In this document: positions 15,056-23,478 of the stretch, piece after piece
Position numbering within the stretch: position 1 is the first letter of the stretch
How the letters are laid out: every line of letters begins with the position of its first letter
Source: Hyphomonadaceae bacterium
Lineage (GTDB): Bacteria > Pseudomonadota > Alphaproteobacteria > Caulobacterales > Aquidulcibacteraceae
Direction of reading: 5' to 3'
Assembly (NCBI GenBank): GCA_022841905.1
Contig: JALHQO010000003.1
Coordinates: forward strand, 170,236 to 234,235
DNA length: 64,000 bases
The notes under the pieces: generated by a model
Seen by the model: the letters and a program-made list of their open reading frames with translations, nothing else
Database searches by the model: none
Told to the model about the DNA's origin: nothing
Translations under genes and position numbers: made by a program

Positions 15056-16797
15056 TCGCCGCTGCTGAAGATGGCGCGTGCGATTTCTGCTTCGCGGCGC
15101 AGATTAATGACCTGGCGCGCGATCTCATCGGGCACGCCGACGCCGTTCAACAGCGCTTCGCCCAATTGCAGCGCCGCTTCGATCGAGTCGGGACTCGCGA
15201 GCGTAGCGCCCGCCGCATGCAAGCGCCGCGCATGATCGCTGTCGCGTGCGCGCGCATAGACCGGTACTTGCGGCCAAGCTTCCCGGGCTTCCTTCACGAT
15301 GCGATCGACTGCGTCGGCGTCATTGATGGTCACGACGATGGCGGCCGCGTGCGGGGTGCCGACGGAGGTCAGCATTTGGCGGCTGGAGGCGTCGCCGAAA
15401 TAGGCGGCGCGTCCGGTTTCGCGCATGCGGTTCACGGTCGAAGCATCGCCTTCTATGGCGATGTGCGGGATTTCTTGCGCATCGAGAATGTCGGCCAGCG
15501 TTTGGCCCACACGCCCGAAGCCGGCGATGACGACATGGCCTGATTGCAAGGTGGCGTCGGAAGGCGGCGCGTCTTTTTTGGCGTCGCCACTCAATTTGCG
15601 CGCAACGCGCGCGCCGAGGCTTGCGACGATTGGTGTGATGAAGATTGAGAGCGCGGTGACGATCAGCATGTAGTTGGCCGTGTCGGCGGGGATGGCTTGG
15701 CCCGCTTGCGCCGCCGCGATCACCACGAACCCGAACTCGCCAGCTTGGCCGAGCAGAAAGCCTGTCTCGATCGCGCGCGGCCAGGTGAGACCGAACATCC
15801 GGCCGAGCACACCGATAATGGTGATCTTCAGCGCAAAAAGCCCGAACACGCCGAGCAGGATCATCGCCGGTTGGCTGAGCAGCAACTGAATGTCGATCTG
15901 CATGCCGACGGTGACGAAGAAGAGCCCGAGCAGCAAATTCTTGAACGGGTCGAGGTCGGCTTCGATCTGATGGCGAAACTCTGTCTCCGCCAGCAACAGC
16001 CCCGCCAAGAAGGCGCCAAGCGCCATCGAGAGCCCGGCCATCTCAGCAGCGGCGGCCATGCCGATCGCGGCGAGCAGAGCGGCGGCGATGAAGATTTCGC
16101 GGCTGTCGGCGGCGGCGACCCAGCCAAACAAAGGCCGGAGCAGCAAGCGTCCGATCACCAAAATCGCCGCGAGCGCCGCAAGCGCCGTCAGCAGCGCGAT
16201 CCAGACTTGGTTCTCACCGAATGCATCGGCGCCGGGGCTGAGCGCGGCCACCAGAAACAGGATCGGGACGACCATGAGATCCTGCATCAGCAGGATCGAG
16301 AATGAGGTCCGCCCAACGGTTGAGGCCGCTTGGCGCCGTTCACGCAAAAGCTGCAACACCAAAGCCGTGGACGAGAGCGCAAAGGCCAAGCCCAGCACCG
16401 CCGACACCGCAAAGCTGTTGCCGAACGCCATCGCGACCGCGCCGATCGCCAGCGCGCTGACAATGACTTGCGCCAAGCCCAAACCAAACACGAAGCGCCG
16501 CAGCGCCCACAACCGCTCGAACGAGACTTCGAGCCCGATCACGAACAGCAGGAAGACGACGCCCAACTCGGCCAGAAAGAGCGTCGGCGCCCCTTCCTCC
16601 AACTCGAACGCCCCGAGCCATGGCCAAGTCTCAGCCAAGCGCCCCAGCACGTGGGGGCCCATAGCCACGCCGATCAGGAGAAACCCCATGACCGCCGAGA
16701 GCCGCGCTTTCCGTAGCGCCGGCACCACGACGCAGGTGGCCGCCAAGAACACCAGCGTCTGGGTAATGACCTCGGCGCTGCCGCTGCCGTGCTGCAT
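15052..16797 (-). CDS. CPA2-family cation:proton antiporter with RCK domain
   Basis: Inner-membrane K+/H+ or Na+/H+ antiporter (KefB/KefC/YbaL-like) of 581 residues. About 12 membrane helices form residues 1-395; the exchanger motif GAFLAGLLLAETEFRHQIE is at about 265. A C-terminal RCK/TrkA-N domain begins with the NAD-binding GHVVIAGFGRVGQTLADIL (about 418-436). KefF/KefG-type ancillary subunits are not encoded nearby. Its exact ion cannot be settled from sequence. Confidence 0.92.
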   Translation of the reverse strand: MQHGSGSAEVITQTLVFLAATCVVVPALRKARLSAVMGFLLIGVAMGPHVLGRLAETWPWLGAFELEEGAPTLFLAELGVVFLLFVIGLEVSFERLWALRRFVFGLGLAQVIVSALAIGAVAMAFGNSFAVSAVLGLAFALSSTALVLQLLRERRQAASTVGRTSFSILLMQDLMVVPILFLVAALSPGADAFGENQVWIALLTALAALAAILVIGRLLLRPLFGWVAAADSREIFIAAALLAAIGMAAAAEMAGLSMALGAFLAGLLLAETEFRHQIEADLDPFKNLLLGLFFVTVGMQIDIQLLLSQPAMILLGVFGLFALKITIIGVLGRMFGLTWPRAIETGFLLGQAGEFGFVVIAAAQAGQAIPADTANYMLIVTALSIFITPIVASLGARVARKLSGDAKKDAPPSDATLQSGHVVIAGFGRVGQTLADILDAQEIPHIAIEGDASTVNRMRETGRAAYFGDASSRQMLTSVGTPHAAAIVVTINDADAVDRIVKEAREAWPQVPVYARARDSDHARRLHAAGATLASPDSIEAALQLGEALLNGVGVPDEIARQVINLRREAEIARAIFSSGD

Positions 16798-16846
16798 CGA
16801 AAACTCGCTTCGTTAGGGCGCCGCAAGGTCGGGCGCGAACGTCGCA

Positions 16847-16860
16847 TTCGCAAGTGCGAA
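16847..16860. promoter_or_regulatory. Candidate operator upstream of mcd
   Basis: TTCGCA-ag-TGCGAA is a perfect 6+2+6 inverted repeat, 36 bases before the mcd start codon. Position fits a promoter-proximal operator. No equally good copy was found before ecm or ccrA, so a shared regulon is not supported. Confidence 0.35.
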
Positions 16861-16895
16861 AAGGTTAGCTAGGTTGGCCCGACTCGCGAGGACCC

Positions 16896-18512
16896 ATGGC
16901 TGATCTTGTCCCCCAACTCGACACCGTCGCCAATGCAGCAGGCGCCTATGCCGACGCCGCGCGCGAAGCCGTGCGGGCGCGTGTCGCCAAGGGTGGAAAA
17001 ATCGACCGCCGCGCCGTCGACCGCGAACAGCACGTCGTTCACGGCCTGGCCTGGGTCGCCACCTATGCCGAAACGCTGCGCGAAGTCCGCGACTGGGCCC
17101 GGGCGCTAACCGAGCAGGGCGCATTCGGCGAGACGGAACAGTTGTTGGCGAAGTTGCTGGCCAGCGAATACGCCGCCCAACTCGCCGGCGGCTTGCCGAT
17201 GACGCAAGTGGAGATCATTCGCCCGAGCGATTTCGGCGTCGAGGCGCCGACGGCTTCGCTGGCGATCACGCAAGACGAAAAAACGCGCCTCGCGGTTCTG
17301 CTGCGCGACGGCCGCGGCCGCGCGACATTGGAGAACACCGGCCTCGACGCCGACTTCGAAATGATCCGCGATCAGTTCCGCAAGTTCGCCGACGCCGAAG
17401 TGATGCCGCACGCGCATGGTTGGCACATGCGCGACGAACTGATCCCGCTCGAAATTCTCCAGCAGATGGGCGAACTCGGGGTCTTCGGGCTGACTATCCC
17501 GGAAGAGTTCGGCGGCAGCGGTCTTGGCAAGACAGCGATGTGCGTGGTCTCGGAAGAACTATCGCGCGGCTATATCGGCGTCGGCTCGCTGGGCACGCGC
17601 TCGGAGATCGCAGCCGAACTCATCCTCACCGGCGGCACGGACGAGCAAAAAGCTTACTGGCTGCCGAAAATCGCGACGGCGGAAATTCTGCCGACCGCCG
17701 TGTTCACCGAACCGAACACGGGCTCCGATCTGGGCTCGCTGCGAGCGCGGGCGGTGCAGCAGGGTGAAGATTACGTCGTCACCGGCAATAAAACCTGGAT
17801 CACGCACGCGGCGCGCGCCGACGTGATGACGCTGCTCGTGCGCACCGATCCCGCGACGGACAATTTCTCCGGTCTCTCCATGTTGCTCGCGGAAAAGCAG
17901 CGCGGCGATGACGCCAATCCGTTCCCGACACCCGGCATGAGCGGTGGCGAGATCGAAGTGCTCGGCTATCGCGGCATGAAGGAATACGAGATCGGCTTCG
18001 ACGGTTTCCGCGTGCCGCAAGCCAATTTGCTTGGCGGCGTCGAGGGCCAAGGCTTCAAGCAATTGATGGCGACGTTCGAAAGCGCGCGCATCCAAACCGC
18101 CGCCCGCGCTGTCGGCGTGGCCCAATCGGCGCTTGAACTCGGGCTGCAATACGCGCTTGAACGCAAGCAATTCGGCGCCGAGATTTTCGAGTTTCCGCGC
18201 GTCGCCAACAAGCTCGTGATGATGGCGGCCGAGATCATGGCCGCGCGCCAGATCACCTATTTCGCGGCGCGGCGCAAAGACAGCGGCAAGCGCTGCGATG
18301 TGGAGGCCGGCATGGCCAAGCTGCTGGCTGCGCGCGTGGCGTGGGCGGCGGCGGATAACGCGCTGCAAATCCACGGCGGCAACGGCTTTGCGCTCGAATA
18401 TCCGATCAGCCGCGTCCTGTGCGACGCGCGTATTCTCAACATTTTCGAAGGCGCCGGCGAAATTCAGGCTCAAGTGATTGGCCGCAGATTGTTGGAAGAG
18501 GGCGCGAACTAG
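16896..18512 (+). CDS. mcd: Methylsuccinyl-CoA dehydrogenase
   Basis: FAD-dependent acyl-CoA dehydrogenase that oxidises (2S)-methylsuccinyl-CoA to mesaconyl-CoA in the ethylmalonyl-CoA pathway. The 538-residue length, with an extra N-terminal domain of about 150 residues before the acyl-CoA dehydrogenase fold, is typical of Mcd and unlike ordinary acyl-CoA dehydrogenases (about 380). The core shows AVFTEPNTGSDLGSLRARA, the FAD/substrate loop GYRGMKEYEIGFDGFRVP, and the closing LQIHGGNGFALEYPISRVLC with the region IFEGAGEIQAQVIGRRL. The assignment is reinforced by ccrA and ecm within 13 kb. Confidence 0.88.
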   Translation: MADLVPQLDTVANAAGAYADAAREAVRARVAKGGKIDRRAVDREQHVVHGLAWVATYAETLREVRDWARALTEQGAFGETEQLLAKLLASEYAAQLAGGLPMTQVEIIRPSDFGVEAPTASLAITQDEKTRLAVLLRDGRGRATLENTGLDADFEMIRDQFRKFADAEVMPHAHGWHMRDELIPLEILQQMGELGVFGLTIPEEFGGSGLGKTAMCVVSEELSRGYIGVGSLGTRSEIAAELILTGGTDEQKAYWLPKIATAEILPTAVFTEPNTGSDLGSLRARAVQQGEDYVVTGNKTWITHAARADVMTLLVRTDPATDNFSGLSMLLAEKQRGDDANPFPTPGMSGGEIEVLGYRGMKEYEIGFDGFRVPQANLLGGVEGQGFKQLMATFESARIQTAARAVGVAQSALELGLQYALERKQFGAEIFEFPRVANKLVMMAAEIMAARQITYFAARRKDSGKRCDVEAGMAKLLAARVAWAAADNALQIHGGNGFALEYPISRVLCDARILNIFEGAGEIQAQVIGRRLLEEGAN

Positions 18513-18588
18513 GTCTCAGGTGGTCGGGTGTCAGCTTGTCAGCGCGGCTTATCCCTGGCACCTGACAGGCCGACACCTGAAACCTGTG
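18513..18588. repeat. Intergenic palindromic repeat, type B (copy 1)
   Basis: Between mcd and a lipoprotein gene. An imperfect inverted repeat pairs CAGGTGGTCGGGTGTCAG (from about 18517) with CTGACAGGCCGACACCTG (about 18564-18581). The same element in the opposite orientation lies at 20125-20196; they share the ends GGTCGGGTGTCAG / GCCGACACCTGAA in a mirrored arrangement. Confidence 0.6.
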
Positions 18589-18595
18589 AGCACCG

Positions 18596-18910
18596 ATGCG
18601 CCTTCTAATTCTTGCAGCTCTCTTCACGCTCGCCGCTTGCGGTCAGCCGCAATCGGCCGGCTATCCGCCGGAGATCGAGTTGAACTTCCGCAATGCCTGC
18701 CAAGCGCAGAGCCCGCCGGACGGCGTCTGCTCATGTGTCTGGCAACGGATCGTCGCCGAAGTGCCGCCGGAGGATTTCATCGCTCTGGAGCGGCTGCCGA
18801 TGACCGAGCGGCTGGCGCATCCGCTGACTGAACAGATCAACAATTTCGCCTTGGCCTGCGCGCCTGAGCCCGAAATCCCGGTCGATGGGGAACCGCAACC
18901 CGCTCCTTGA
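18596..18910 (+). CDS. Small lipoprotein with CxCxW motif
   Basis: A 104-residue lipoprotein: signal with lipobox LAAC (Cys15), then a mature segment with Cys and the motif CSCVW near residue 45, and a Pro-rich acidic tail. It is clearly similar in layout to the lipoprotein at 19433-19705: lipobox followed by GQP, a tyrosine-proline (YP), a Cys about ten residues before CxCxW, and a later single Cys. Function unknown; the three or four cysteines suggest disulfides in the periplasm. Confidence 0.7.
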   Translation: MRLLILAALFTLAACGQPQSAGYPPEIELNFRNACQAQSPPDGVCSCVWQRIVAEVPPEDFIALERLPMTERLAHPLTEQINNFALACAPEPEIPVDGEPQPAP

Positions 18911-18924
18911 CGTTAGGCGGGATC

Positions 18925-19344
18925 ATGCTGCGCATCACCCCTCGTATTCTGGCCGTCGCCTGCATCGCCAGCGGGCTCATAACGGCAGCATGCGCGTCTT
19001 ATGCGCCGACCCCCAGCTCCGATCTCGCCGGCACCAACTGGGCCGTGCAATCCATCGATGGCCAGCCGACTTCTGTGCGTTCGCCGTCCGTGCAGTTTGC
19101 CGCCGAGGATCGAATCAGCGGCGCTGGCGGCTGCAACAGCTTCTCCGGCGTCTATGAAGCCGCCAATGGCGCCATCAGCGTCCGCGCGTTGGGCCGCACG
19201 GAAATGGCCTGCGACGGCGGCGTCATGCGTCAGGAAGATGCGTTCTTTGCCGTGCTCGACGGCGCCGCGCGCTATGCGCGCCAGCAGGATCGCCTCGTCA
19301 TCACGGCCGATGACGGCCGCGCGCTTGTGCTCGCCCCGCTTTAA
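18925..19344 (+). CDS. META-domain (HslJ-like) lipoprotein
   Basis: A 139-residue exported protein: signal ending in TAAC (probable lipobox), then one META domain with the hallmark SGAGGCNSFSGVYE and the later MACDGGVMRQEDAF. HslJ of E. coli, with the same domain, is a heat-inducible protein linked to novobiocin resistance; a specific role here is not known. The ATG at 18925 is preferred to an in-frame TTG at 18907 because it starts the signal peptide directly. It sits between two related CxCxW lipoproteins. Confidence 0.85.
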   Translation: MLRITPRILAVACIASGLITAACASYAPTPSSDLAGTNWAVQSIDGQPTSVRSPSVQFAAEDRISGAGGCNSFSGVYEAANGAISVRALGRTEMACDGGVMRQEDAFFAVLDGAARYARQQDRLVITADDGRALVLAPL

Positions 19345-19432
19345 CGACGTTATCCCGCTTCTCTCTTAACCGTGTTGGCGCATACTGCTTGTCAGTACGC
19401 GGCAATTTTTGCCGCCTCGCGGAGGCAGGCCC

Positions 19433-19705
19433 ATGCGCCTGAGCTTGATCGCAATCGCAGCTTTAGCTTTGCTCGCCAGCTGTGGGCAGCCAGCGGCAAA
19501 CCCTTATCCTGAAAGCGCCCGCGCGCGCTTCGAAGTCTCGTGCCCAAGCGATAGCCCCGTGTGCACGTGCACGTGGGACCGGCTCACGCGCACGCTGACC
19601 TACGAAGAATACGAAGCCGCGTTGGAGCGCTTCCGCGAAACCGGGCTGATGGAGCCCAAGGTCACGCGGGCGCGCACGCAATGCATCGAGCGTCACCGCG
19701 AGTAG
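19433..19705 (+). CDS. Small lipoprotein with CxCxW motif (paralogue)
   Basis: A 90-residue lipoprotein with signal MRLSLIAIAALALLASC, then GQPAANPYPESARARFEVSC, the motif CTCTWDRL and a final Cys in RARTQCIERH. The matching order of residues with the 18596-18910 protein (C-GQP-YP-E-F-C-CxCxW-C) marks them as diverged paralogues. The start at 19433 gives the signal peptide directly; the longer reading from 19409 adds a basic leader without support. Confidence 0.7.
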   Translation: MRLSLIAIAALALLASCGQPAANPYPESARARFEVSCPSDSPVCTCTWDRLTRTLTYEEYEAALERFRETGLMEPKVTRARTQCIERHRE

Positions 19706-19708
19706 GCG

Positions 19709-20110
19709 TCAGGCTTTCTTGCGGAAGAGCATGGCGTCCAGGCTCCACGGCCCGCCACCAGCGGCTGCGATGTAGAGAAACACGAAGCAGTAGAGGATCG
19801 CCGCGTCGCCGCCGTTCTGCACCGGGTAGGTCGATGCCGGCGCGTGGAACATCCAGTACGCCACCGCCATCATGCCTGAGAGCACGAACGCAACTGGCCG
19901 CGTGAACAGGCCAACCAGCAACAACGCGCCGCCGAACGTCTCCAGAATGCCGCCAACCCACATCAGCGTCATCGGCTCAGGCGCGACAGCGAACATTTCC
20001 GTCGGCGGAAAGCCAAACAGTTTGGTTGTGCCGTGCGCGATGAACAGCAGCGCGCTGACGATGCGCAGCACGCTTAGAAGCGGCCCTGAGAATTTGTCGA
20101 GAAAGCCCAT
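19709..20110 (-). CDS. DoxX-family membrane protein
   Basis: A 133-residue inner-membrane protein with four hydrophobic helices and the DoxX pattern LRIVSALLFIAHGTTKLFGF, LETFGGALLLVGLFTRPVAF and MMAVAYWMFHAP. The family is implicated in thiosulfate:quinone oxidation (DoxD/DoxX) and in mycobacterial oxidative stress complexes, but most bacterial members are uncharacterised. It is convergent with the CxCxW lipoprotein gene, 3 bases apart. Confidence 0.88.
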   Translation of the reverse strand: MGFLDKFSGPLLSVLRIVSALLFIAHGTTKLFGFPPTEMFAVAPEPMTLMWVGGILETFGGALLLVGLFTRPVAFVLSGMMAVAYWMFHAPASTYPVQNGGDAAILYCFVFLYIAAAGGGPWSLDAMLFRKKA

Positions 20111-20124
20111 GCAATATCCTCCCG

Positions 20125-20196
20125 CTTCAGGTGTCGGCTTGTCGGGCGCCCGGTGTCAACGCCGCTCGCCTGACACCCGACACCCGACACCTAGGT
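20125..20196. repeat. Intergenic palindromic repeat, type B (copy 2, inverted)
   Basis: Contains CTTCAGGTGTCGGCTTGTCGG on one side and tandem GACACCCGACACC units on the other, which pair imperfectly. Its reverse complement matches the element at 18513-18588 at both ends. It fills the gap between recR and doxX and extends to the recR stop codon. Confidence 0.6.
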
Positions 20197-20802
20197 GGAG
20201 CGCCGACTTTGCAGAGCCGCGAATAGAGTGCCGTCGTCGAGCAGATCAAGCTCCCCGCCAACCGGCACGCCGTGTGAGAGGCGGCTGATGGTGATGCCGA
20301 GCGAATGCAAGCGCTCAGCCAGATAATGCGCCGTCGTTTGGCCATCGACCGTGGCTGACAGCGCCAAGATGATTTCGCGCACGCCAGGCGCGCTGGCGCG
20401 TTCGAGCAGCTTCGGTATCCGCAGATCGTCCGGCCGCACGCCGTCGAGCGCCGAGAGCACGCCGCCGAGCACATGGTAGCGTCCCTTGAACGCGCCCGCG
20501 CGCTCCAGCGCCCAAACATCGCCGACCTCGGCGACAACGCAGATCACGCCGTCGTCGCGATCATGCGCCGAGCACAGCGCGCACGGATCTTGCGTGTCCA
20601 AAGCACCGCAATTCGAGCATGCGCGCACTTTCTCCGCCGCCAAAGTCAGCGCCGCCGCCAGCGGCGACATCAGCTGATCCTTCTTCTTCAAAAGCTGCAG
20701 CGCCGCCCGCCGCGCCGAACGCGGCCCAAGCCCCGGCACTTTCGCCAGCAGCGCGATCAGCGCCTCGATCTCAGGGGCGGCGGTAATGGATTTGGCGCGC
20801 AT
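20191..20802 (-). CDS. recR: Recombination protein RecR
   Basis: RecFOR-pathway protein that helps load RecA at ssDNA gaps. At 203 residues it has the N-terminal helix-hairpin-helix ([20 protein letters not shown]), the zinc finger [16 protein letters not shown], and a Toprim domain ([34 protein letters not shown]). The gene starts immediately after the stop codon of the DUF5615 toxin-like gene (TAAATG), so it is probably translated by re-initiation. It is usually directly behind dnaX and ybaB; here about 2.7 kb of other genes separates them. Confidence 0.95.
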   Translation of the reverse strand: MRAKSITAAPEIEALIALLAKVPGLGPRSARRAALQLLKKKDQLMSPLAAALTLAAEKVRACSNCGALDTQDPCALCSAHDRDDGVICVVAEVGDVWALERAGAFKGRYHVLGGVLSALDGVRPDDLRIPKLLERASAPGVREIILALSATVDGQTTAHYLAERLHSLGITISRLSHGVPVGGELDLLDDGTLFAALQSRRST

Positions 20803-21132
20803 TTAACTTCCGGACGAATGCAAGACTAAAGCTGCGCCGGGTTTGGCAGTGTCCAACGCTTGGGTCGGCGCAGGGACCATTGGCAGTAGATCGGCCAGAC
20901 GATTGGTCCGTGCTCTCAAAACGATGATGGCTAGATCATGCGTGGCGAGGTTTTGCTGGTGTGCGAGATTAGTGTCCGCTGTGACGAACACGTCGAATGC
21001 ATTTGCTACGAGACGCAGCAACGCCCCGTTCTTCACGCCAGTCCAACCCGCTTGCTGCGCGGTTACCACCTCATGGCCAGTCATGTGCTTTGCAAGTCGG
21101 CGATCGACGCACTCGTCCAGAAACACTCTCAC
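20803..21132 (-). CDS. DUF5615 PIN-like toxin component
   Basis: A 109-residue PIN-like protein. It has the DUF5615 pattern MRVFLDECVDRRLA with acidic residues at 6-7, GHEVVTAQQAGWTGVKNGAL, and FDVFVTADTNLAHQQNL with a further Asp of the putative nuclease site. It overlaps the DUF433 gene by 4 bases (ATGA), the normal arrangement of this VapBC-like pair. Its stop codon directly touches the recR start. Nuclease activity is inferred from the family only. Confidence 0.82.
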   Translation of the reverse strand: MRVFLDECVDRRLAKHMTGHEVVTAQQAGWTGVKNGALLRLVANAFDVFVTADTNLAHQQNLATHDLAIIVLRARTNRLADLLPMVPAPTQALDTAKPGAALVLHSSGS

Positions 21133-21341
21133 GGCAGCGTTTCTAGCAAGCTGTCCTTGGCGGCTTCTAGGAATGCGACGACCTTCGCGCGAGACACGCT
21201 GGGAAATCCGTCGAGAAAATCGTCAATCGTGTCGCCCGCTTCGATATAATCGAGCAACGTCTGCACCGGCACCCGCGTGCCGACGAATACGGCCGCGCCG
21301 CTCATCACCTCAGGGTCGCGGGAGACGACTGTTTCGCTCAT
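21129..21341 (-). CDS. DUF433 antitoxin-like protein
   Basis: A 70-residue DUF433 protein with the signature EVMSGAAVFVGTRVPVQTLL, then a helical stretch ending SRAKVVAFLEAAKDSLLE. DUF433 proteins are DNA-binding antitoxin candidates paired with DUF5615 toxins. It is encoded first, as expected of an antitoxin, and overlaps the toxin gene. Confidence 0.85.
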   Translation of the reverse strand: MSETVVSRDPEVMSGAAVFVGTRVPVQTLLDYIEAGDTIDDFLDGFPSVSRAKVVAFLEAAKDSLLETLP

Positions 21342-21399
21342 GTCCTTAGAATAGGCGCGCCGCCCGTCTGCGACAACGCCCTAACGCCGCATCCCAGCG

Positions 21400-22422
21400 C
21401 TAACCCGGCAGTTTGCGGATGTGGTCGGGCACGGCTTGCCGCTTGCGATACTCGGCGGGTGATTCTCCCACATAGCGCCGGAATATCCGGCGGAAGGAGG
21501 CAGAGTCCGCGTAGCCGACCTTTTCGCCGATCGTTTCGACGGCGTCATCGCTCGTCTCGAGCATTTGCTTGCTCTCTTCCACGCGCAGCCGCTGCACGTA
21601 TTCGAGCGGCGCATAGCCGGTGGCGGCCTTGAAGCGGCGCGCGAACGTCTTATCCGAGAGCTGCGTGCGGGCGGTCATGGCGCTGACGATGTCGGGCACG
21701 GCGTAATTTTCTGCCGCCCATTCTTGCACGGCGTGGATGGCGCCATCGTCGCGCTGCGGCTTGGTGACGAAGCGTGTGTACGGATTTTGTCCCTGATGGT
21801 GCCAATCGAATAACGACATCTTCGCCAGCCGCCGCGCTTCTTCTTGGCTCACGAAACGCCCAACCAGATAAAGCACGAGATCAGTCCAAGACGTCGCGCC
21901 ACCCGCAGTGACGATGCGCCCGTCCTCGTCTGCGGCGACGATGATGCGGTCTCCGCGCACTTTGACCTTTGGATATTCTTTGCGCATCGGCTCAACGAAA
22001 GCCCAGTGCGTGGTCGACTCGCGTCCATCGAGCAAGCCTGCTTCCGCGAGTACAAACGAGCCAGTGCAAGACGAAACAACGCGTGCGCCATTGACGTGCG
22101 CCGTCTTGATCCATGTGAGCACATCCGGATTGCTGCGCCCAAACTCGGCGCCGGAGGTGATCAGCACAGATGGCACGAAGATGATGTCCGGATCGGCAAG
22201 AGAGGCAAGCGTCGCTTGCGGATTGATCTCCATGCCGGTGCTGGTTTTCATCACGGCTCCGTCGAGCGAGACCACTTGCGGCGCAAACGCCGGCGCTTCC
22301 GCTTCACCCATCACCCGATTCCACAAAACGCCGACTGCCCAGAGCGCGTCATGGATGCCGAGCGCCACCCAAGGCTCGACTTCCGGGGTCGCCAGGATCG
22401 CTACGCGGATCGGCCGTTGCAC
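21400..22422 (-). CDS. GlxA-family AraC-type transcriptional regulator
   Basis: Regulator of 340 residues with an N-terminal DJ-1/PfpI-like domain (about 5-195; the nucleophile-elbow-like VVSSCTGSFVLAEAGLLDGR keeps the Cys) and a C-terminal AraC helix-turn-helix pair (about 235-330: LSDKTFARRFKAATGYAPLEY, then IGEKVGYADSASFRRIFRRY). Members control amine, nitrogen or arginine-related catabolism. It is divergent from the diiron-protein gene, a plausible target. Confidence 0.9.
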   Translation of the reverse strand: MQRPIRVAILATPEVEPWVALGIHDALWAVGVLWNRVMGEAEAPAFAPQVVSLDGAVMKTSTGMEINPQATLASLADPDIIFVPSVLITSGAEFGRSNPDVLTWIKTAHVNGARVVSSCTGSFVLAEAGLLDGRESTTHWAFVEPMRKEYPKVKVRGDRIIVAADEDGRIVTAGGATSWTDLVLYLVGRFVSQEEARRLAKMSLFDWHHQGQNPYTRFVTKPQRDDGAIHAVQEWAAENYAVPDIVSAMTARTQLSDKTFARRFKAATGYAPLEYVQRLRVEESKQMLETSDDAVETIGEKVGYADSASFRRIFRRYVGESPAEYRKRQAVPDHIRKLPG

Positions 22423-22536
22423 GCTTGATCTCCCTTTTTGTCCATTTTGCCTCTATCAAGGGGGTTCCGCCACTCCAAGGCGCCGCGCGAAGAGGGCATT
22501 GGTCTCCTCGCGGGTGGACGCAAAGGAGGCACGTGA

Positions 22537-23442
22537 GTGCAACAGCATACGTATCAGACACTGCTCGATGTTTCGAAGCGCGTGAACTGGCGCATCGATG
22601 ACATTATCGGTGGCGACAAGAAACTCGATTTCAGCAAACCGTTCCTGCCGGAAACGTTCTCTCGCACCGAAGCGCTGGCGTTTCTCTCCGATCGCGAGCG
22701 GCTGACGCTCAACCACATTCGCGCGCATGGCTATCTCGCCATGTTTGGCCTGGTGGAGGAGTGCATCCTGCCGTTCGTGAATATGGCGATCGAGCACGAT
22801 GAGGGCGAGCCGCATCGCATACCTGCGCTGCAGCAATTCGCGGAGGAGGAGGTCAAGCACATGGAGCTTTTCCGCCGCTTCCGCCGCGAATTCGCCGACG
22901 GCTTCGGCAGCGAGTGCGGTTTCATCGGCCCGCCGGAAGCGGTGCGCGACGCGTTTCTAGCGCATCACCCGATGGCCGTAGCGATCGCCACACTCGGCAT
23001 CGAGTGGATGTCGCAAGCGCACTATGTTGAGAGCGTCCGCGACGACGGCGACCTCGATCCGCAGTTCAAGAGCTTGCTCAAGCACCATTGGCAGGAAGAG
23101 TCGCAGCACGCCCGTATGGATGCGCTCTTGCTCCAAGAGCTCGCGCGTCACGCGACGCCGGATGTGGTCGAGCGCGCGATCGACGAGTATTTCGAGATCG
23201 GCGCCTTCCTCGACGGCGGCCTAAAGGGCTTGGCGCAGCTCGATCTCGAAAGCTTCGAACGCGCGACAGGGCGCACGCTCACCGCCGATCACCGCGAAGA
23301 ATTCTTGGCGGTGCAGTTCCAAGCCCTGCGCTGGACGTTCCTCGGCTCCGCCATGCGCAACAAGAACTTCTTGGCGGCGCTCGGCGAACTCGGCGGCAAT
23401 GCGCGGGCGCGCGTTGAAGAAGCCTCGGCGATGTTCTGCTGA
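22537..23442 (+). CDS. Ferritin-like diiron carboxylate protein
   Basis: A 301-residue all-helical protein with a probable diiron site. Metal ligands are suggested by GLVEECILPF, FAEEEVKHMELFRRF (ExxH), TLGIEWMSQAHY and HWQEESQHARMDAL (ExxH), the spacing of a four-helix ferritin-like bundle. This resembles metal-dependent hydrolase/AurF-like oxygenase families, but I cannot name the reaction. GTG at 22537 is the start, seven bases after AGGAGG. It diverges from the GlxA regulator, which may control it. Confidence 0.72.
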   Translation: MQQHTYQTLLDVSKRVNWRIDDIIGGDKKLDFSKPFLPETFSRTEALAFLSDRERLTLNHIRAHGYLAMFGLVEECILPFVNMAIEHDEGEPHRIPALQQFAEEEVKHMELFRRFRREFADGFGSECGFIGPPEAVRDAFLAHHPMAVAIATLGIEWMSQAHYVESVRDDGDLDPQFKSLLKHHWQEESQHARMDALLLQELARHATPDVVERAIDEYFEIGAFLDGGLKGLAQLDLESFERATGRTLTADHREEFLAVQFQALRWTFLGSAMRNKNFLAALGELGGNARARVEEASAMFC

Positions 23443-23478
23443 ATTTGAGCGGCCGGCGGCGTTCGCGCCGCTGGCTGC

